A DNA stretch of 28,998 nucleotides. It comes from JBIICS01 sp044238735. GTDB taxonomy: Bacteria > Bacteroidota > Bacteroidia > UBA4408. The stretch lies in assembly GCA_044238735.1 (NCBI GenBank), contig JBIICS010000019.1:1-28998 (forward strand). Reading direction: 5' to 3'. A program made the position numbers and the translations under genes. The first letter of the stretch is position 1, and every line of letters starts with the position of its first letter. Under the pieces are notes generated by a model that was not told where the DNA came from, made no database searches, and saw only the letters and a list, made by a program, of their open reading frames with translations. Below are positions 1-7,903 of the stretch, piece by piece.

Positions 1-831
1 ACGCTTGTTTCCGCTAATGGTTGTGATAGCATCATAGTTACTCAGTTAACTGTAAATACTGTTTATGTTGTAACTAACCCGAAAATAATTTGTCAGGGCG
101 CAACATACAATTTTAACGGAAATGCTTACTCAATTTCCGGAACCTATAATGATACCTTAGCCAGCATTAACGGTTGCGACAGCATTATTATCACTCAGTT
201 AACGGTAAATCCTGTTTATTCGGTAAATAATCCGCAAACCATCTGCGATGGTTCATCTTACTCTATAAATGGTAATTTCTATACGATATCCGGAACCTAT
301 AGCGACACTCTATCGAGTATTTCGGGATGTGATAGTATTGTTAGCACGCAATTATTGGTAAATCCGGTTAATACGACTAACAATCCACAGGTTATTTGTA
401 GTGGTGAAGTATATACTTTTAATGGCAACATTTACAATACTTCAGGAATTTACAAGGATACCTTGCAAAGCGTTAGTGGATGTGATAGTATCATTGCCAC
501 TTTATTAACAGTCAATCCGGGATATTCTATCAATAATCCACAGGTAATTTGTCAGGGTGATGTTTATACCTTTAATGGAAATAATTATACTACCACCGGA
601 AATTACAACGATACGCTTGTTACCGCTAATGGTTGTGATAGCATCATAGTTACTCAGTTAACTGTAAATCCTGTTTATGTTGTAACCAACCCACAAATAA
701 TTTGTCAGGGTGCTACATACAATTTAAACGGAAATGCTTACTCCATATCCGGAACCTATAATGACACCTTACTCAGTATTAACGGCTGCGATAGTATTAT
801 AGTTACGCAGTTAACCGTTAATCCTCTTCCA
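1..831 (+). repeat. Tandem 153-bp (51-residue) repeats within the first gene
   Basis: The motif G-C-D-S-I recurs with its Gly codon at 19, 172, 325, 478, 631 and 784, an exact 153-nt period. Each unit reads roughly N-P-Q-x-I-C-x-G, Y-x-x-N-G-N, S-G-T-Y-N-D-T-L, G-C-D-S-I and L-T-V-N-P. It has two conserved Cys, so an intra-unit disulfide is likely in an exported protein. The array starts upstream of the window, so the copy number is unknown. It ends at the L-P-Q-V-N-L junction into the SprB-type module. Confidence 0.95.
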
Positions 832-3800
832 CAGGTTAATTTAACTGTAACCGATGCTAATTGTCTTAATGCTGGTGGTTCTGTCAGCACTTTAATTACA
901 CAAGGTACACCTCCATACAGCTATAGTTGGTCTAACGGTCAAACCGCAAGTTTAATATCCAATCTTGGTTCGGGCACTTACCATATTTCGATAACCGATG
1001 CAAATGGCTGTTTAGGAAACGGCACAGCTTTAGTTAATACCATTACCCCTTCGTCAAGCATAGTGGGCTATGTTAAATTAAATGGTAATCCGGTTACAAA
1101 TGGCGTAATAAAAGTATACCGTAAAAGGAACCAACAGGCCTATCCACTCTATGACGTAAAACAACTGGATAATAATGGTTTTTTCAGATTCGATAATTTA
1201 CCTAACGATACATTTATTGTAGGCGGGGCTCCAAATCCGGCCAGTTATCCAAACACTGGCACCATATACAATGGTAATGGACATAAATGGGAGTTAGCCA
1301 CGGTTACCATAACCGGTTGCAGTAGTATTGATACATTGCGTATCAGCTCATTTACTCCAGTTACACAAAAGGGGAATGGAAAGATTACGGGCAGAATAAT
1401 AGATATTTCGGATACCTCTGCGCAAAGGCGTCCTGGAGAACCCATTAAAGGGGCTGGAGTTACCTTGCAAAAGAAACCCGGAGGAAATCCGGTATTGAGA
1501 GTATCCTCAGATTCAACCGGAACATACTCTATGGATAGTGTTGCAGTGGGTAATTATGATTTATATGTTGATGTACCCGGATGTGGAATGTTTAACAGTT
1601 ACGTAATTCCATTAACTGTAACCGATAACTTTTTTGAAGAGCGTAATTTTTATGTGGACTCAATAGAAGGTTTTATTGACACAATTGACTATGAAATCGC
1701 CTTTTTACCTTGTAATTTTATTCCGGTGTTTAATGTAATGAGTTACTGCGCCGGAGACCAAATAACTTTCCAAGATAATTCAATAGGTACCGACACATCT
1801 TTAATATACAGTTGGGATTTTGATAACGATGGTGTTGTAGATTTAACCAATCAGGGTAATGCAACTTATTCAATAGCAAATCCCGGTAATTATTCGGCAA
1901 GCCTCGAATTAATTGATTTAGTAAACGGATGTAGTAAGAAGTATTTACGTACTTATGAGATAAAGCCTCTGCCGGTCCTTCAGTTAGATTCGCAGGAAGT
2001 GTTTTGTAAAGGACAAACAGCCAACTTGCTTGTAACGGGAGCAGATAATTATTTGTGGGAATCTTCCGCATATTTAAACGGATCTACTTCAGATAACCCT
2101 CAATTATCAACCACTGGAGCATTCAGCCAATGGTTTAATGTTAGAGGAGAAACTAATGGTTGCTATTCCTACGATTCCATTTTTGTTGAAGTAAAAGATG
2201 CGCCAACGCTTAATTTTAGTAGTAATCCGGTTTCAATATGTCAGTTTAACGATGTTGAATTTGTAAATCAAACCCAAGCTTTAGGTTTTGATCCGGCTTA
2301 TCAATGGGATTTTAACGGAGATGGCATAACCGACGATACCAGTTTAACTATTGCTTCGTATGCTTTTGAAACTTTCGGTAATCAGTTCATTACACTAACT
2401 GGTATATTTAATAATGGTTGTGAGGTTTCCAAAACCATTACGGTTAATGTTAAAGAAAACACCATTCAAGTAAGCGCCGGATTTGATCGTACAATAGTTT
2501 GTGGGGATAAAGTGACCATTCAGGCTTATTCCAATACTCAGGATGTAAATTGGGAATGGTCGCCTAATTATTTTATCGATAATAATTTTGTAAGTAACCC
2601 CATTTTATCACCCGATACTACTGTGCAATATATAGTGAAATCAATTAAACAAGGTTGTTATTCGTTAGATACGGTTCAGGTTAATGTTATTCCTTTAAAT
2701 GTAAATGTTGGAATTGATAAAGATTTAGTGTGTGGGAACTCTACCAACATACTGGCTACTTCTAATGGAGTTGGAGGAACTATCTATAATTGGATAAGTG
2801 GAGGTAATTTAAATTCGCAAACCAGTTTAAATGTAATTGCAAATCCTACACAAAGTCAAACGTATGTTCTGATGGCAGTAAATAATACATGTGTGGCTTA
2901 CGATACGGTATCTATTTATGTAAAACCCATCCCGGTTAATGCAGGATCCGATAAAACAATGATATGCGGGCAATCCGCTACGTTAAGCGCAAATACATCA
3001 GGTGTTTCGGGTGTATCTTATAATTGGGAGCCGGCAACTTTTGCTCTTACTCCAGGCAGCGCAAATACGGTGGTTAAGCCAGAGCAGAGTACTTACTTTG
3101 TTGTTAAAGGAATGCTTGGCGCATGCGTTGCTTACGATACGGCCTATGTAAAGGTAGATCCGTTTACAGTATATGCCGGTCAGGATCAGTATTTAAATTG
3201 TGGCGATTCTAAACAACTGGTGGCGAGTAGCTATTATTCAAGTGGTATAAACGTATTATGGCAGCCATCTTCTGTCTTTAATTTACCTTCTAAATTAAAT
3301 CCGGTCGTTAAAGCAGATAGCACAGTAAAGGCAATTTTACAAGTAACAAAAGACAATTGTGTATCTACGGACACCGTTATGATTTATATCAAAAATGAAA
3401 TACCTATTTCTTTTAATGCTGATAAAACTATTTTCGCTAGTAAATTTCCACCTTATACCGTTAAGTTCACGAATACAACTCCAAACTTAAACGATTTAAC
3501 TTTCTACTGGAATTTTGGAGATGGAACACCCTTAATAAGTGCCAAAAATTATACACACACCTACAATCAGTCCGGAAATTTTGATGTGAGCTTAATAGCG
3601 ATGTCGCAAAGTGGTGCCTGCGGCGATACGCTTGGCTATAATGATTATATTATTACCTGGACACCAACAGCAATTCCAAATTTACTATCGGAAGAGGGGG
3701 TTAATTTATTCCCTAATCCAAACCAAGGTAAGTTTATAATTGTAATTGGAAATAATATTAGACCGCTCTCCATTAAAATTACTGATGTAACCGGGAAATT

Positions 3801-3945
3801 AATAGAAGATCTCAAAACTAATTTTGTAAGCAGTTATAATAAGCTGGAAGTAGATTTAAGTCGTTATAATTTGCCAAAAGGATCCTATATGTTAAAGATC
3901 TCAACAGAGGAGGGAGAAGTAGTGAAAAAGGTGGTGATTAATTAA
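1..3945 (+). CDS. Large secreted modular protein with type A T9SS sorting domain (5' end outside window)
   Basis: The frame is open from base 1 with no start in view, so this is the last 1,314 residues of a longer protein. Visible order: tandem 51-residue repeats (1-831); one two-Cys SprB-type module (about 835-1035); two carboxypeptidase-regulatory-like beta domains (about 1050-1340 and 1375-1620); a PKD domain with W-D-F-D-N-D-G (about 1726-1965); an Ig-like module; a second PKD domain with W-D-F-N-G-D-G (about 2205-2455); four Ig-like modules each ending near a Cys plus Y-D/L-D-T-V (2467-3396); a third PKD domain with W-N-F-G-D-G (about 3410-3650). The C terminus (3679-3945) has N-L-F-P-N-P-N-Q-G-K-F, then I-T-D-V-T-G-K and L-P-K-G-S-Y, ending K-K-V-V-I-N. 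That is a type A T9SS sorting domain (Por secretion tail family). Known role of that domain: passage through the T9SS and attachment at the cell surface. An adhesin or surface-layer role is inference. It is followed by a bidirectional terminator. Confidence 0.93.
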   Translation, partial: TLVSANGCDSIIVTQLTVNTVYVVTNPKIICQGATYNFNGNAYSISGTYNDTLASINGCDSIIITQLTVNPVYSVNNPQTICDGSSYSINGNFYTISGTYSDTLSSISGCDSIVSTQLLVNPVNTTNNPQVICSGEVYTFNGNIYNTSGIYKDTLQSVSGCDSIIATLLTVNPGYSINNPQVICQGDVYTFNGNNYTTTGNYNDTLVTANGCDSIIVTQLTVNPVYVVTNPQIICQGATYNLNGNAYSISGTYNDTLLSINGCDSIIVTQLTVNPLPQVNLTVTDANCLNAGGSVSTLITQGTPPYSYSWSNGQTASLISNLGSGTYHISITDANGCLGNGTALVNTITPSSSIVGYVKLNGNPVTNGVIKVYRKRNQQAYPLYDVKQLDNNGFFRFDNLPNDTFIVGGAPNPASYPNTGTIYNGNGHKWELATVTITGCSSIDTLRISSFTPVTQKGNGKITGRIIDISDTSAQRRPGEPIKGAGVTLQKKPGGNPVLRVSSDSTGTYSMDSVAVGNYDLYVDVPGCGMFNSYVIPLTVTDNFFEERNFYVDSIEGFIDTIDYEIAFLPCNFIPVFNVMSYCAGDQITFQDNSIGTDTSLIYSWDFDNDGVVDLTNQGNATYSIANPGNYSASLELIDLVNGCSKKYLRTYEIKPLPVLQLDSQEVFCKGQTANLLVTGADNYLWESSAYLNGSTSDNPQLSTTGAFSQWFNVRGETNGCYSYDSIFVEVKDAPTLNFSSNPVSICQFNDVEFVNQTQALGFDPAYQWDFNGDGITDDTSLTIASYAFETFGNQFITLTGIFNNGCEVSKTITVNVKENTIQVSAGFDRTIVCGDKVTIQAYSNTQDVNWEWSPNYFIDNNFVSNPILSPDTTVQYIVKSIKQGCYSLDTVQVNVIPLNVNVGIDKDLVCGNSTNILATSNGVGGTIYNWISGGNLNSQTSLNVIANPTQSQTYVLMAVNNTCVAYDTVSIYVKPIPVNAGSDKTMICGQSATLSANTSGVSGVSYNWEPATFALTPGSANTVVKPEQSTYFVVKGMLGACVAYDTAYVKVDPFTVYAGQDQYLNCGDSKQLVASSYYSSGINVLWQPSSVFNLPSKLNPVVKADSTVKAILQVTKDNCVSTDTVMIYIKNEIPISFNADKTIFASKFPPYTVKFTNTTPNLNDLTFYWNFGDGTPLISAKNYTHTYNQSGNFDVSLIAMSQSGACGDTLGYNDYIITWTPTAIPNLLSEEGVNLFPNPNQGKFIIVIGNNIRPLSIKITDVTGKLIEDLKTNFVSSYNKLEVDLSRYNLPKGSYMLKISTEEGEVVKKVVIN

Positions 3946-4072
3946 TCCGAAATAGGCTTTATAATGTGCATATTCCGCCCAAGGGCTATGAATACTACTT
4001 AACATCAAGGTTATTAGTGATTGAACCTTTAGTTTATCTTAGTAGCGCTTTATTTAATTATTCCATATACAA

Positions 4073-4104
4073 AAAGGATATTGAAATCATTCTCAATATC
4101 CTTT
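4073..4104. terminator. Bidirectional intrinsic terminator between convergent genes
   Basis: A perfect 12-bp inverted repeat, AAAGGATATTGA (4073-4084) and TCAATATCCTTT (4093-4104), encloses an 8-nt loop. On the minus strand the stem runs straight into five T's, suiting the murI operon. On the plus strand a second T run lies at about 4117-4121, suiting the upstream gene. Nothing else was recognised in the 297-bp gap 3946-4242. Confidence 0.75.
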
Positions 4105-4242
4105 ACTCAATCCCCCTTTTTGATTAATCTCTTTTAGATTTTTACCAACTATTTTTCCCATTAAACCTAAAATAGTTTAACGGCTTATCTTAACTAGATT
4201 CCGATAAGGTCGTAAAATCATCCTTAAAAAGAATTAAAATAT

Positions 4243-5073
4243 TTATTTGGTAAATTGAATTTCTTGGGAAATAATTTCCATACCCAGAAATAAAGAAGCC
4301 TGTTTATTAAACAGCTCATTATTTTCTGTGGTCAGGTAGATGGTATTTCCGTTTCTCGTGCATGCTTTATTAAGAGCATCATGTCGATTTAGATAATCTT
4401 TTAAACTTTCTGCAACAATTGTATCCTGGGTAATTATCTTAACGTCCTCCGGAATGTGTTTTTTTATCTTTTCAATTAGGAGTGGATAATGGGTACAGGC
4501 AAGTAATAAACAATCAATCGAATTATTTTTTTTAAATAATTCGTCAATATATTTTTTTACAAAATAATCGGCACCCTCGCTTAGGTGCTCAAAGTTTTCT
4601 ACCAGAGGAACCCAAAGTGGACATGCTTGTTGATATACATGAAGATCAGGGAAAAACTTATTTATCTCTATGGTGTACGATTCGGATTTAACCGTGCCGT
4701 ATGTACCTAATACCCCAATATTTTTTGTAGTTGTAAACGATCCAATTATTTCTGCGGTAGGTCTTATGATGCCCAATACACGTTTTTCGTTGCTTATCAA
4801 AGGCAAATCGTTTTGCTGAATACTTCGCAGGGCCTTGGCAGATGCTGTATTACAGGCTAAAATAACTAAATTACAACCGCGCTTAAATAATTCATTAACA
4901 CTTTCTAAAGTAAATTTATAAACGGTATTAAATGAACGAGTACCGTATGGGGCTCTTGCATTATCACCTAAATAGATGTAGTCGTAATCGGGTAATTGCC
5001 TCTGCAATTCTTTTAATATGGTTAAACCACCATATCCCGAATCAAAAACACCTATGGAACCCGGATTAAGCAT
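4243..5073 (-). CDS. murI: Glutamate racemase
   Basis: Interconverts L- and D-glutamate, supplying D-Glu for the peptidoglycan stem peptide; cytosolic. With the ATG at 5073 the protein has 276 residues, usual for the family. Visible motifs are G-V-F-D-S-G-Y-G-G at the N terminus (Asp11, Ser12), the first catalytic Cys74 in A-C-N-T-A-S, and the second Cys193 in L-A-C-T-H-Y-P-L. The reading frame can be extended upstream to a TTG at 5091, but the ATG gives the standard N terminus and starts inside the last codons of rfaE2 (8-nt overlap, ATGCTTAA), so translation is probably coupled. It is the last gene of the panC-panD-flippase-rfaE2-murI operon and is followed by the shared terminator. Confidence 0.95.
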   Translation of the reverse strand: MLNPGSIGVFDSGYGGLTILKELQRQLPDYDYIYLGDNARAPYGTRSFNTVYKFTLESVNELFKRGCNLVILACNTASAKALRSIQQNDLPLISNEKRVLGIIRPTAEIIGSFTTTKNIGVLGTYGTVKSESYTIEINKFFPDLHVYQQACPLWVPLVENFEHLSEGADYFVKKYIDELFKKNNSIDCLLLACTHYPLLIEKIKKHIPEDVKIITQDTIVAESLKDYLNRHDALNKACTRNGNTIYLTTENNELFNKQASLFLGMEIISQEIQFTK

Positions 5074-5560
5074 TCTTAATTTTAGTTTCAATTTTTGTAG
5101 TAGAAAAACCCTCTAAATATTCAATTAATTCTAATTTACCTCCGTTTTTAATTACAAAATCAGCACCAATAACTTGGTCTGGTGTATAATCGGCGCCTTT
5201 AACTAAAACGTTAGGTTTAATGGTTTTAATTAGCTCAAGCGGTGTACTCTCATTAAAAATGATAACTGCATCAACAAAAAATAAAGAGGCCAGAATAATG
5301 GATCGGCTTTTTTCATCCTGTATGGGTCTGCTATTGCCTTTATTTAAGCTTCTTACCGATTCATCACTATTAACGGCAATAATTAATTTGCTTCCGAGGT
5401 CCTTTGCTTTTGCCAGATAATCTATATGACCTTGGTGAATAATATCAAAACAACCATTAGTAAAAACAATTTTTTCTTCTTTAAACCTCCAGGTTGCCAA
5501 AACCGGTTTCAGACTGTTTATACTAAATATTTTGGTTCGTATTTTATCCGTACTTTTCAT
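5066..5560 (-). CDS. rfaE2: D-glycero-beta-D-manno-heptose 1-phosphate adenylyltransferase
   Basis: A nucleotidyltransferase that makes ADP-heptose from heptose 1-phosphate and ATP, for lipopolysaccharide core synthesis. It is 164 residues and is the stand-alone C-terminal-domain form of HldE; no kinase domain is fused. The signature F-T-N-G-C-F-D-I-I-H-Q-G-H lies at residues 33-45, with the H-x-G-H nucleotide-binding motif at 42-45. V-K-G-A-D-Y and the C-terminal G-F-S-T-T-K-I motif are typical of the family. Its start overlaps the stop of the upstream flippase-like gene by 1 nt (TAATG), and its 3' end overlaps murI, so all three are probably translationally coupled. The heptose kinase and isomerase genes are not in this window. 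Confidence 0.93.
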   Translation of the reverse strand: MKSTDKIRTKIFSINSLKPVLATWRFKEEKIVFTNGCFDIIHQGHIDYLAKAKDLGSKLIIAVNSDESVRSLNKGNSRPIQDEKSRSIILASLFFVDAVIIFNESTPLELIKTIKPNVLVKGADYTPDQVIGADFVIKNGGKLELIEYLEGFSTTKIETKIKNA

Positions 5561-6576
5561 TAAGAATGCTTAGTATTTAAGTCTTTATTTAAGATTGGGA
5601 AAAGTAAGAAGGCCAGTCCGCCCAGTGCAATTATTAAAATGGTTTGTGCCGACCAGATTATCCACCCAAGAGCAAATCCCATATTTTCGCTAATCCCATA
5701 TAATGCAAATACCTGCATAGCAATTAACTGATATGCCCCCAATCCGCCCTGCGTAAAAATAAATCCAAAGGTCCCCCATACTAATACAGCGAGGGCGGCG
5801 TCAATACCTAAAGAGCTGGTTTCAGAAAGAGCAAAAAAGTTGATATAAGAGGTAGAAAGGTAGAATAGCCATATTACAAAAGAATTTACAATAAGTAAAG
5901 GTTTGTTTTTTACCCTCACTACACTCGCCATACCACTTAAAAATTTTTGGAGTATGAGGACTATTTTATTTTGAGAAGGCTTATCGTTAAAATTTTTCTT
6001 TCTCAGTTTCAATAAAATAAATATACCGAGTAAAAATAAAATCGAACAAACGATATATAGATATGGATTTTTAAGGATAGGAAATTTCAAAAGCAAAGGA
6101 GTTAAGAAATTTAATATGTATGCATAATATAAATCGAATTGGGTAATTAAAACAATTGCGAGGAATAATAGCATAGTAAGTGTATCCATTATTCTCTCTG
6201 TAATAACGGTACCAATGGTGCTTTCGAGGGGTGTTTTCTCGTATTTATTTAATAAAGCACAACGAGTAAATTCGCCGAGTCTGGGAACGGCCAGATTTGC
6301 AATATATCCGGCTAAAACTGCCATAAATGTATTATGTAGTTTAGGTTTAAATCCAATAGGCTCTATAAGTTGATTCCATCTGATGGCTCTAAACACGTGG
6401 CTGAATACACCCAGCAATAAGGAAAGCGAAATATAAAAGTAATTAGCGTTAGCAAATGCGTTCTTAATTTCGAGGATATCTTTATTGCTAAGATCTTTTA
6501 ATACCAGCCAAATCAATAAAACACCAAGCCCCGTAAAAAACAGAAGCTTGAAAAGTGTTTTTAAGAAATTTGGCAT
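5560..6576 (-). CDS. Flippase-like integral membrane protein (lysylphosphatidylglycerol synthase TM / UPF0104 family)
   Basis: 338 residues, very hydrophobic, with about eight predicted membrane segments, including residues 9-26, 48-66, around 85-100, 132-150, 175-193, 226-245 and 305-328. Family features visible are H-V-F-R-A-I-R-W near residue 60, N-L-A-V-P-R-L-G-E-F near 95, and a late G-x-L-G-A-Y-Q segment. These match the membrane domain also found in MprF/AglD-type proteins. There is no soluble aminoacyl-transfer domain, so it is not a complete lysyl-PG synthase. Known members are proposed lipid or glycolipid flippases, but its substrate here is unknown. It starts 2 nt after panD and ends in a 1-nt overlap with rfaE2. 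The envelope-precursor genes beside it suggest, but do not show, a role in moving an envelope lipid. Confidence 0.85.
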   Translation of the reverse strand: MPNFLKTLFKLLFFTGLGVLLIWLVLKDLSNKDILEIKNAFANANYFYISLSLLLGVFSHVFRAIRWNQLIEPIGFKPKLHNTFMAVLAGYIANLAVPRLGEFTRCALLNKYEKTPLESTIGTVITERIMDTLTMLLFLAIVLITQFDLYYAYILNFLTPLLLKFPILKNPYLYIVCSILFLLGIFILLKLRKKNFNDKPSQNKIVLILQKFLSGMASVVRVKNKPLLIVNSFVIWLFYLSTSYINFFALSETSSLGIDAALAVLVWGTFGFIFTQGGLGAYQLIAMQVFALYGISENMGFALGWIIWSAQTILIIALGGLAFLLFPILNKDLNTKHS

Positions 6577-6578
6577 TT

Positions 6579-6926
6579 TTAGGATAGTCGGTTTCCCTCA
6601 GCAGGAAAAACGATGCTTGGTTTAAATTGTTTGGCCTCTTCTGTATTCATTTGGGCGTATGCCACTACAATAACATAATCTCCTTCCGAAACTTTTAATG
6701 CAGCCGGTCCGTTCATGCAAATTACACCGGAACCTCTTTCACCTTTTATCACATAGGTAATAAGTCTTTCGCCATTAGTGTAATTAAATACATGCACTTG
6801 TTCGCCTTCAATTAAATTGGCTCCATCCATTAAATCTTCATCTATGGTTATAGAGCCGATATAATTTAAATCGGCCTGAGTAACTTTTACCCTGTGTATT
6901 TTAGATTTTAAAACGGTAAGTAACAT
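6579..6926 (-). CDS. panD: Aspartate 1-decarboxylase (pyruvoyl-dependent)
   Basis: Converts L-aspartate to beta-alanine for pantothenate and CoA synthesis. With the ATG at 6926 the protein has 115 residues and begins M-L-L-T-V-L-K-S-K-I-H-R. An in-frame TTG three codons upstream is less likely. The self-cleavage site is intact: Gly24-Ser25 in Y-I-G-S-I-T-I-D, where Ser25 becomes the pyruvoyl group. Lys9 and Tyr22 of the known active site, and the later N-G-P-A-A motif, are also present, so it should be active. It lies 33 nt after panC and 2 nt before the flippase-like gene. panB, which makes the other pantothenate half, is not in the window. Confidence 0.96.
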   Translation of the reverse strand: MLLTVLKSKIHRVKVTQADLNYIGSITIDEDLMDGANLIEGEQVHVFNYTNGERLITYVIKGERGSGVICMNGPAALKVSEGDYVIVVAYAQMNTEEAKQFKPSIVFPAEGNRLS

Positions 6927-6959
6927 AGGCGGCAAATTTAGAAAATAAAAAGGATTAAA

Positions 6960-7796
6960 CTATAGTAACATATTGTCTATTAATCGGGTTTTCCCGCACC
7001 AGGCAGCTACACAAGCTACCGGATGTGGATGATCCGACCAGTTTTTTAAAGGTCTAAGGTTTTCCGGATTAACGATCTCAAAATATTCGCAACTCAGGTA
7101 TTGGGTGTTTAAATAATTAAAGCCTTTTTCTTTAGCGCTTTCAATAGAAATTTTCTCCTTATTTTCTTTAGCTGATAAAAGCGCCTTGTATATCAATTTA
7201 GCTTCCCGGCGTTCGTCTTCACTTAAACGCACATTTCGGCTGCTCATTGCTAAACCGTCATCTTCGCGGAGGGTAGGACAAGCTACAATGTTAACCGGTA
7301 TATTTTTTTCTTTAACCAGGGCCTTTATAATGGATACTTGTTGAAAATCTTTTAATCCAAAATAAGCATTATCCGGATTTACAATATTGAATAGTCTAGA
7401 CACCACAATGGCTACACCCTTAAAATGACCGGGCCTGAATTTTCCTTCCAGTAAAGTTTCCAGTTCTCCAAAATTAAAATCTTCTGATGCTTTCTCAGGA
7501 TACATTTCTTCAACCTCCGGACTAAAAATAAAATCGCACCCGGCTTTTTTCAATAATTCACAGTCTTTTTCAAAGGTTCTGGGATAAAGGGCCAGGTCGT
7601 TTGCATTGTTAAATTGAATGGGGTTTACAAAAATGGAGCAAATAACCACATCGTTCTCCGCTTTTGCCCTATTTATGAGAGAAATGTGCCCTGCATGTAA
7701 TGCTCCCATGGTGGGAACAAAGCCAATCTTTTGCCCTTTTAACCTGATTTGACGAGTAAAATCTTGGGTTTCAACAATTTTTTTTGAAATAAGCAT
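6960..7796 (-). CDS. panC: Pantothenate synthetase (pantoate--beta-alanine ligase)
   Basis: Joins pantoate and beta-alanine using ATP to give pantothenate. It has 278 residues, the family's usual length. The N-terminal P-T-M-G-A-L-H-A-G-H (residues 28-37) carries the ATP-binding His34 and His37. F-V-N-P-I-Q-F-N, F-G-L-K-D-F-Q-Q, and the L-R-E-D-D-G-L-A-M-S-S-R-N segment (pantoate and adenylate contacts) are all intact. It is the first gene of the minus-strand operon, so the enzyme using beta-alanine (PanC) and the one making it (PanD) are adjacent. A TAGCTTTG promoter element lies about 35 nt upstream. Confidence 0.96.
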   Translation of the reverse strand: MLISKKIVETQDFTRQIRLKGQKIGFVPTMGALHAGHISLINRAKAENDVVICSIFVNPIQFNNANDLALYPRTFEKDCELLKKAGCDFIFSPEVEEMYPEKASEDFNFGELETLLEGKFRPGHFKGVAIVVSRLFNIVNPDNAYFGLKDFQQVSIIKALVKEKNIPVNIVACPTLREDDGLAMSSRNVRLSEDERREAKLIYKALLSAKENKEKISIESAKEKGFNYLNTQYLSCEYFEIVNPENLRPLKNWSDHPHPVACVAAWCGKTRLIDNMLL

Positions 7797-7830
7797 TCGA
7801 AAATGGATACTACATGGCTTAAATTAGGGG

Positions 7831-7863
7831 CAAAGCTAATAGAAAAGTTGATTTTGAGGCGAA
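7831..7863 (-). promoter_or_regulatory. Candidate Bacteroidota-type promoter of the panC operon
   Basis: Read on the minus strand, TAGCTTTG (7838-7831) matches the -7 consensus TAnnTTTG exactly. TTCG (7863-7860), one base from the TTTG -33 element, lies 21 nt upstream. Transcription would start near 7825, giving a leader of about 28 nt. I found no equally good site on the plus strand of this 107-bp divergent gap for the gene at 7904. Confidence 0.5.
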
Positions 7864-7903
7864 TTATTTGTAAATTCGTGTACTTAATTTTAAAACTCTA
7901 CAA

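Noticed and set aside
1..831. The 153-bp tandem repeats as a CRISPR array or non-coding satellite
   Set aside because: The repeats are in-frame protein-coding units with a 51-codon period and no spacer structure.
1730..2071. Minus-strand 113-codon frame inside the first gene
   Set aside because: It is antisense to a clearly recognisable PKD region and has no family features.
7865..7903. Promoter for the glycogen synthase-like gene (TTTG at 7867, TAATTTTA at 7885)
   Set aside because: The spacing of 14 nt is too short for the Bacteroidota consensus, and the second element misses its final G.
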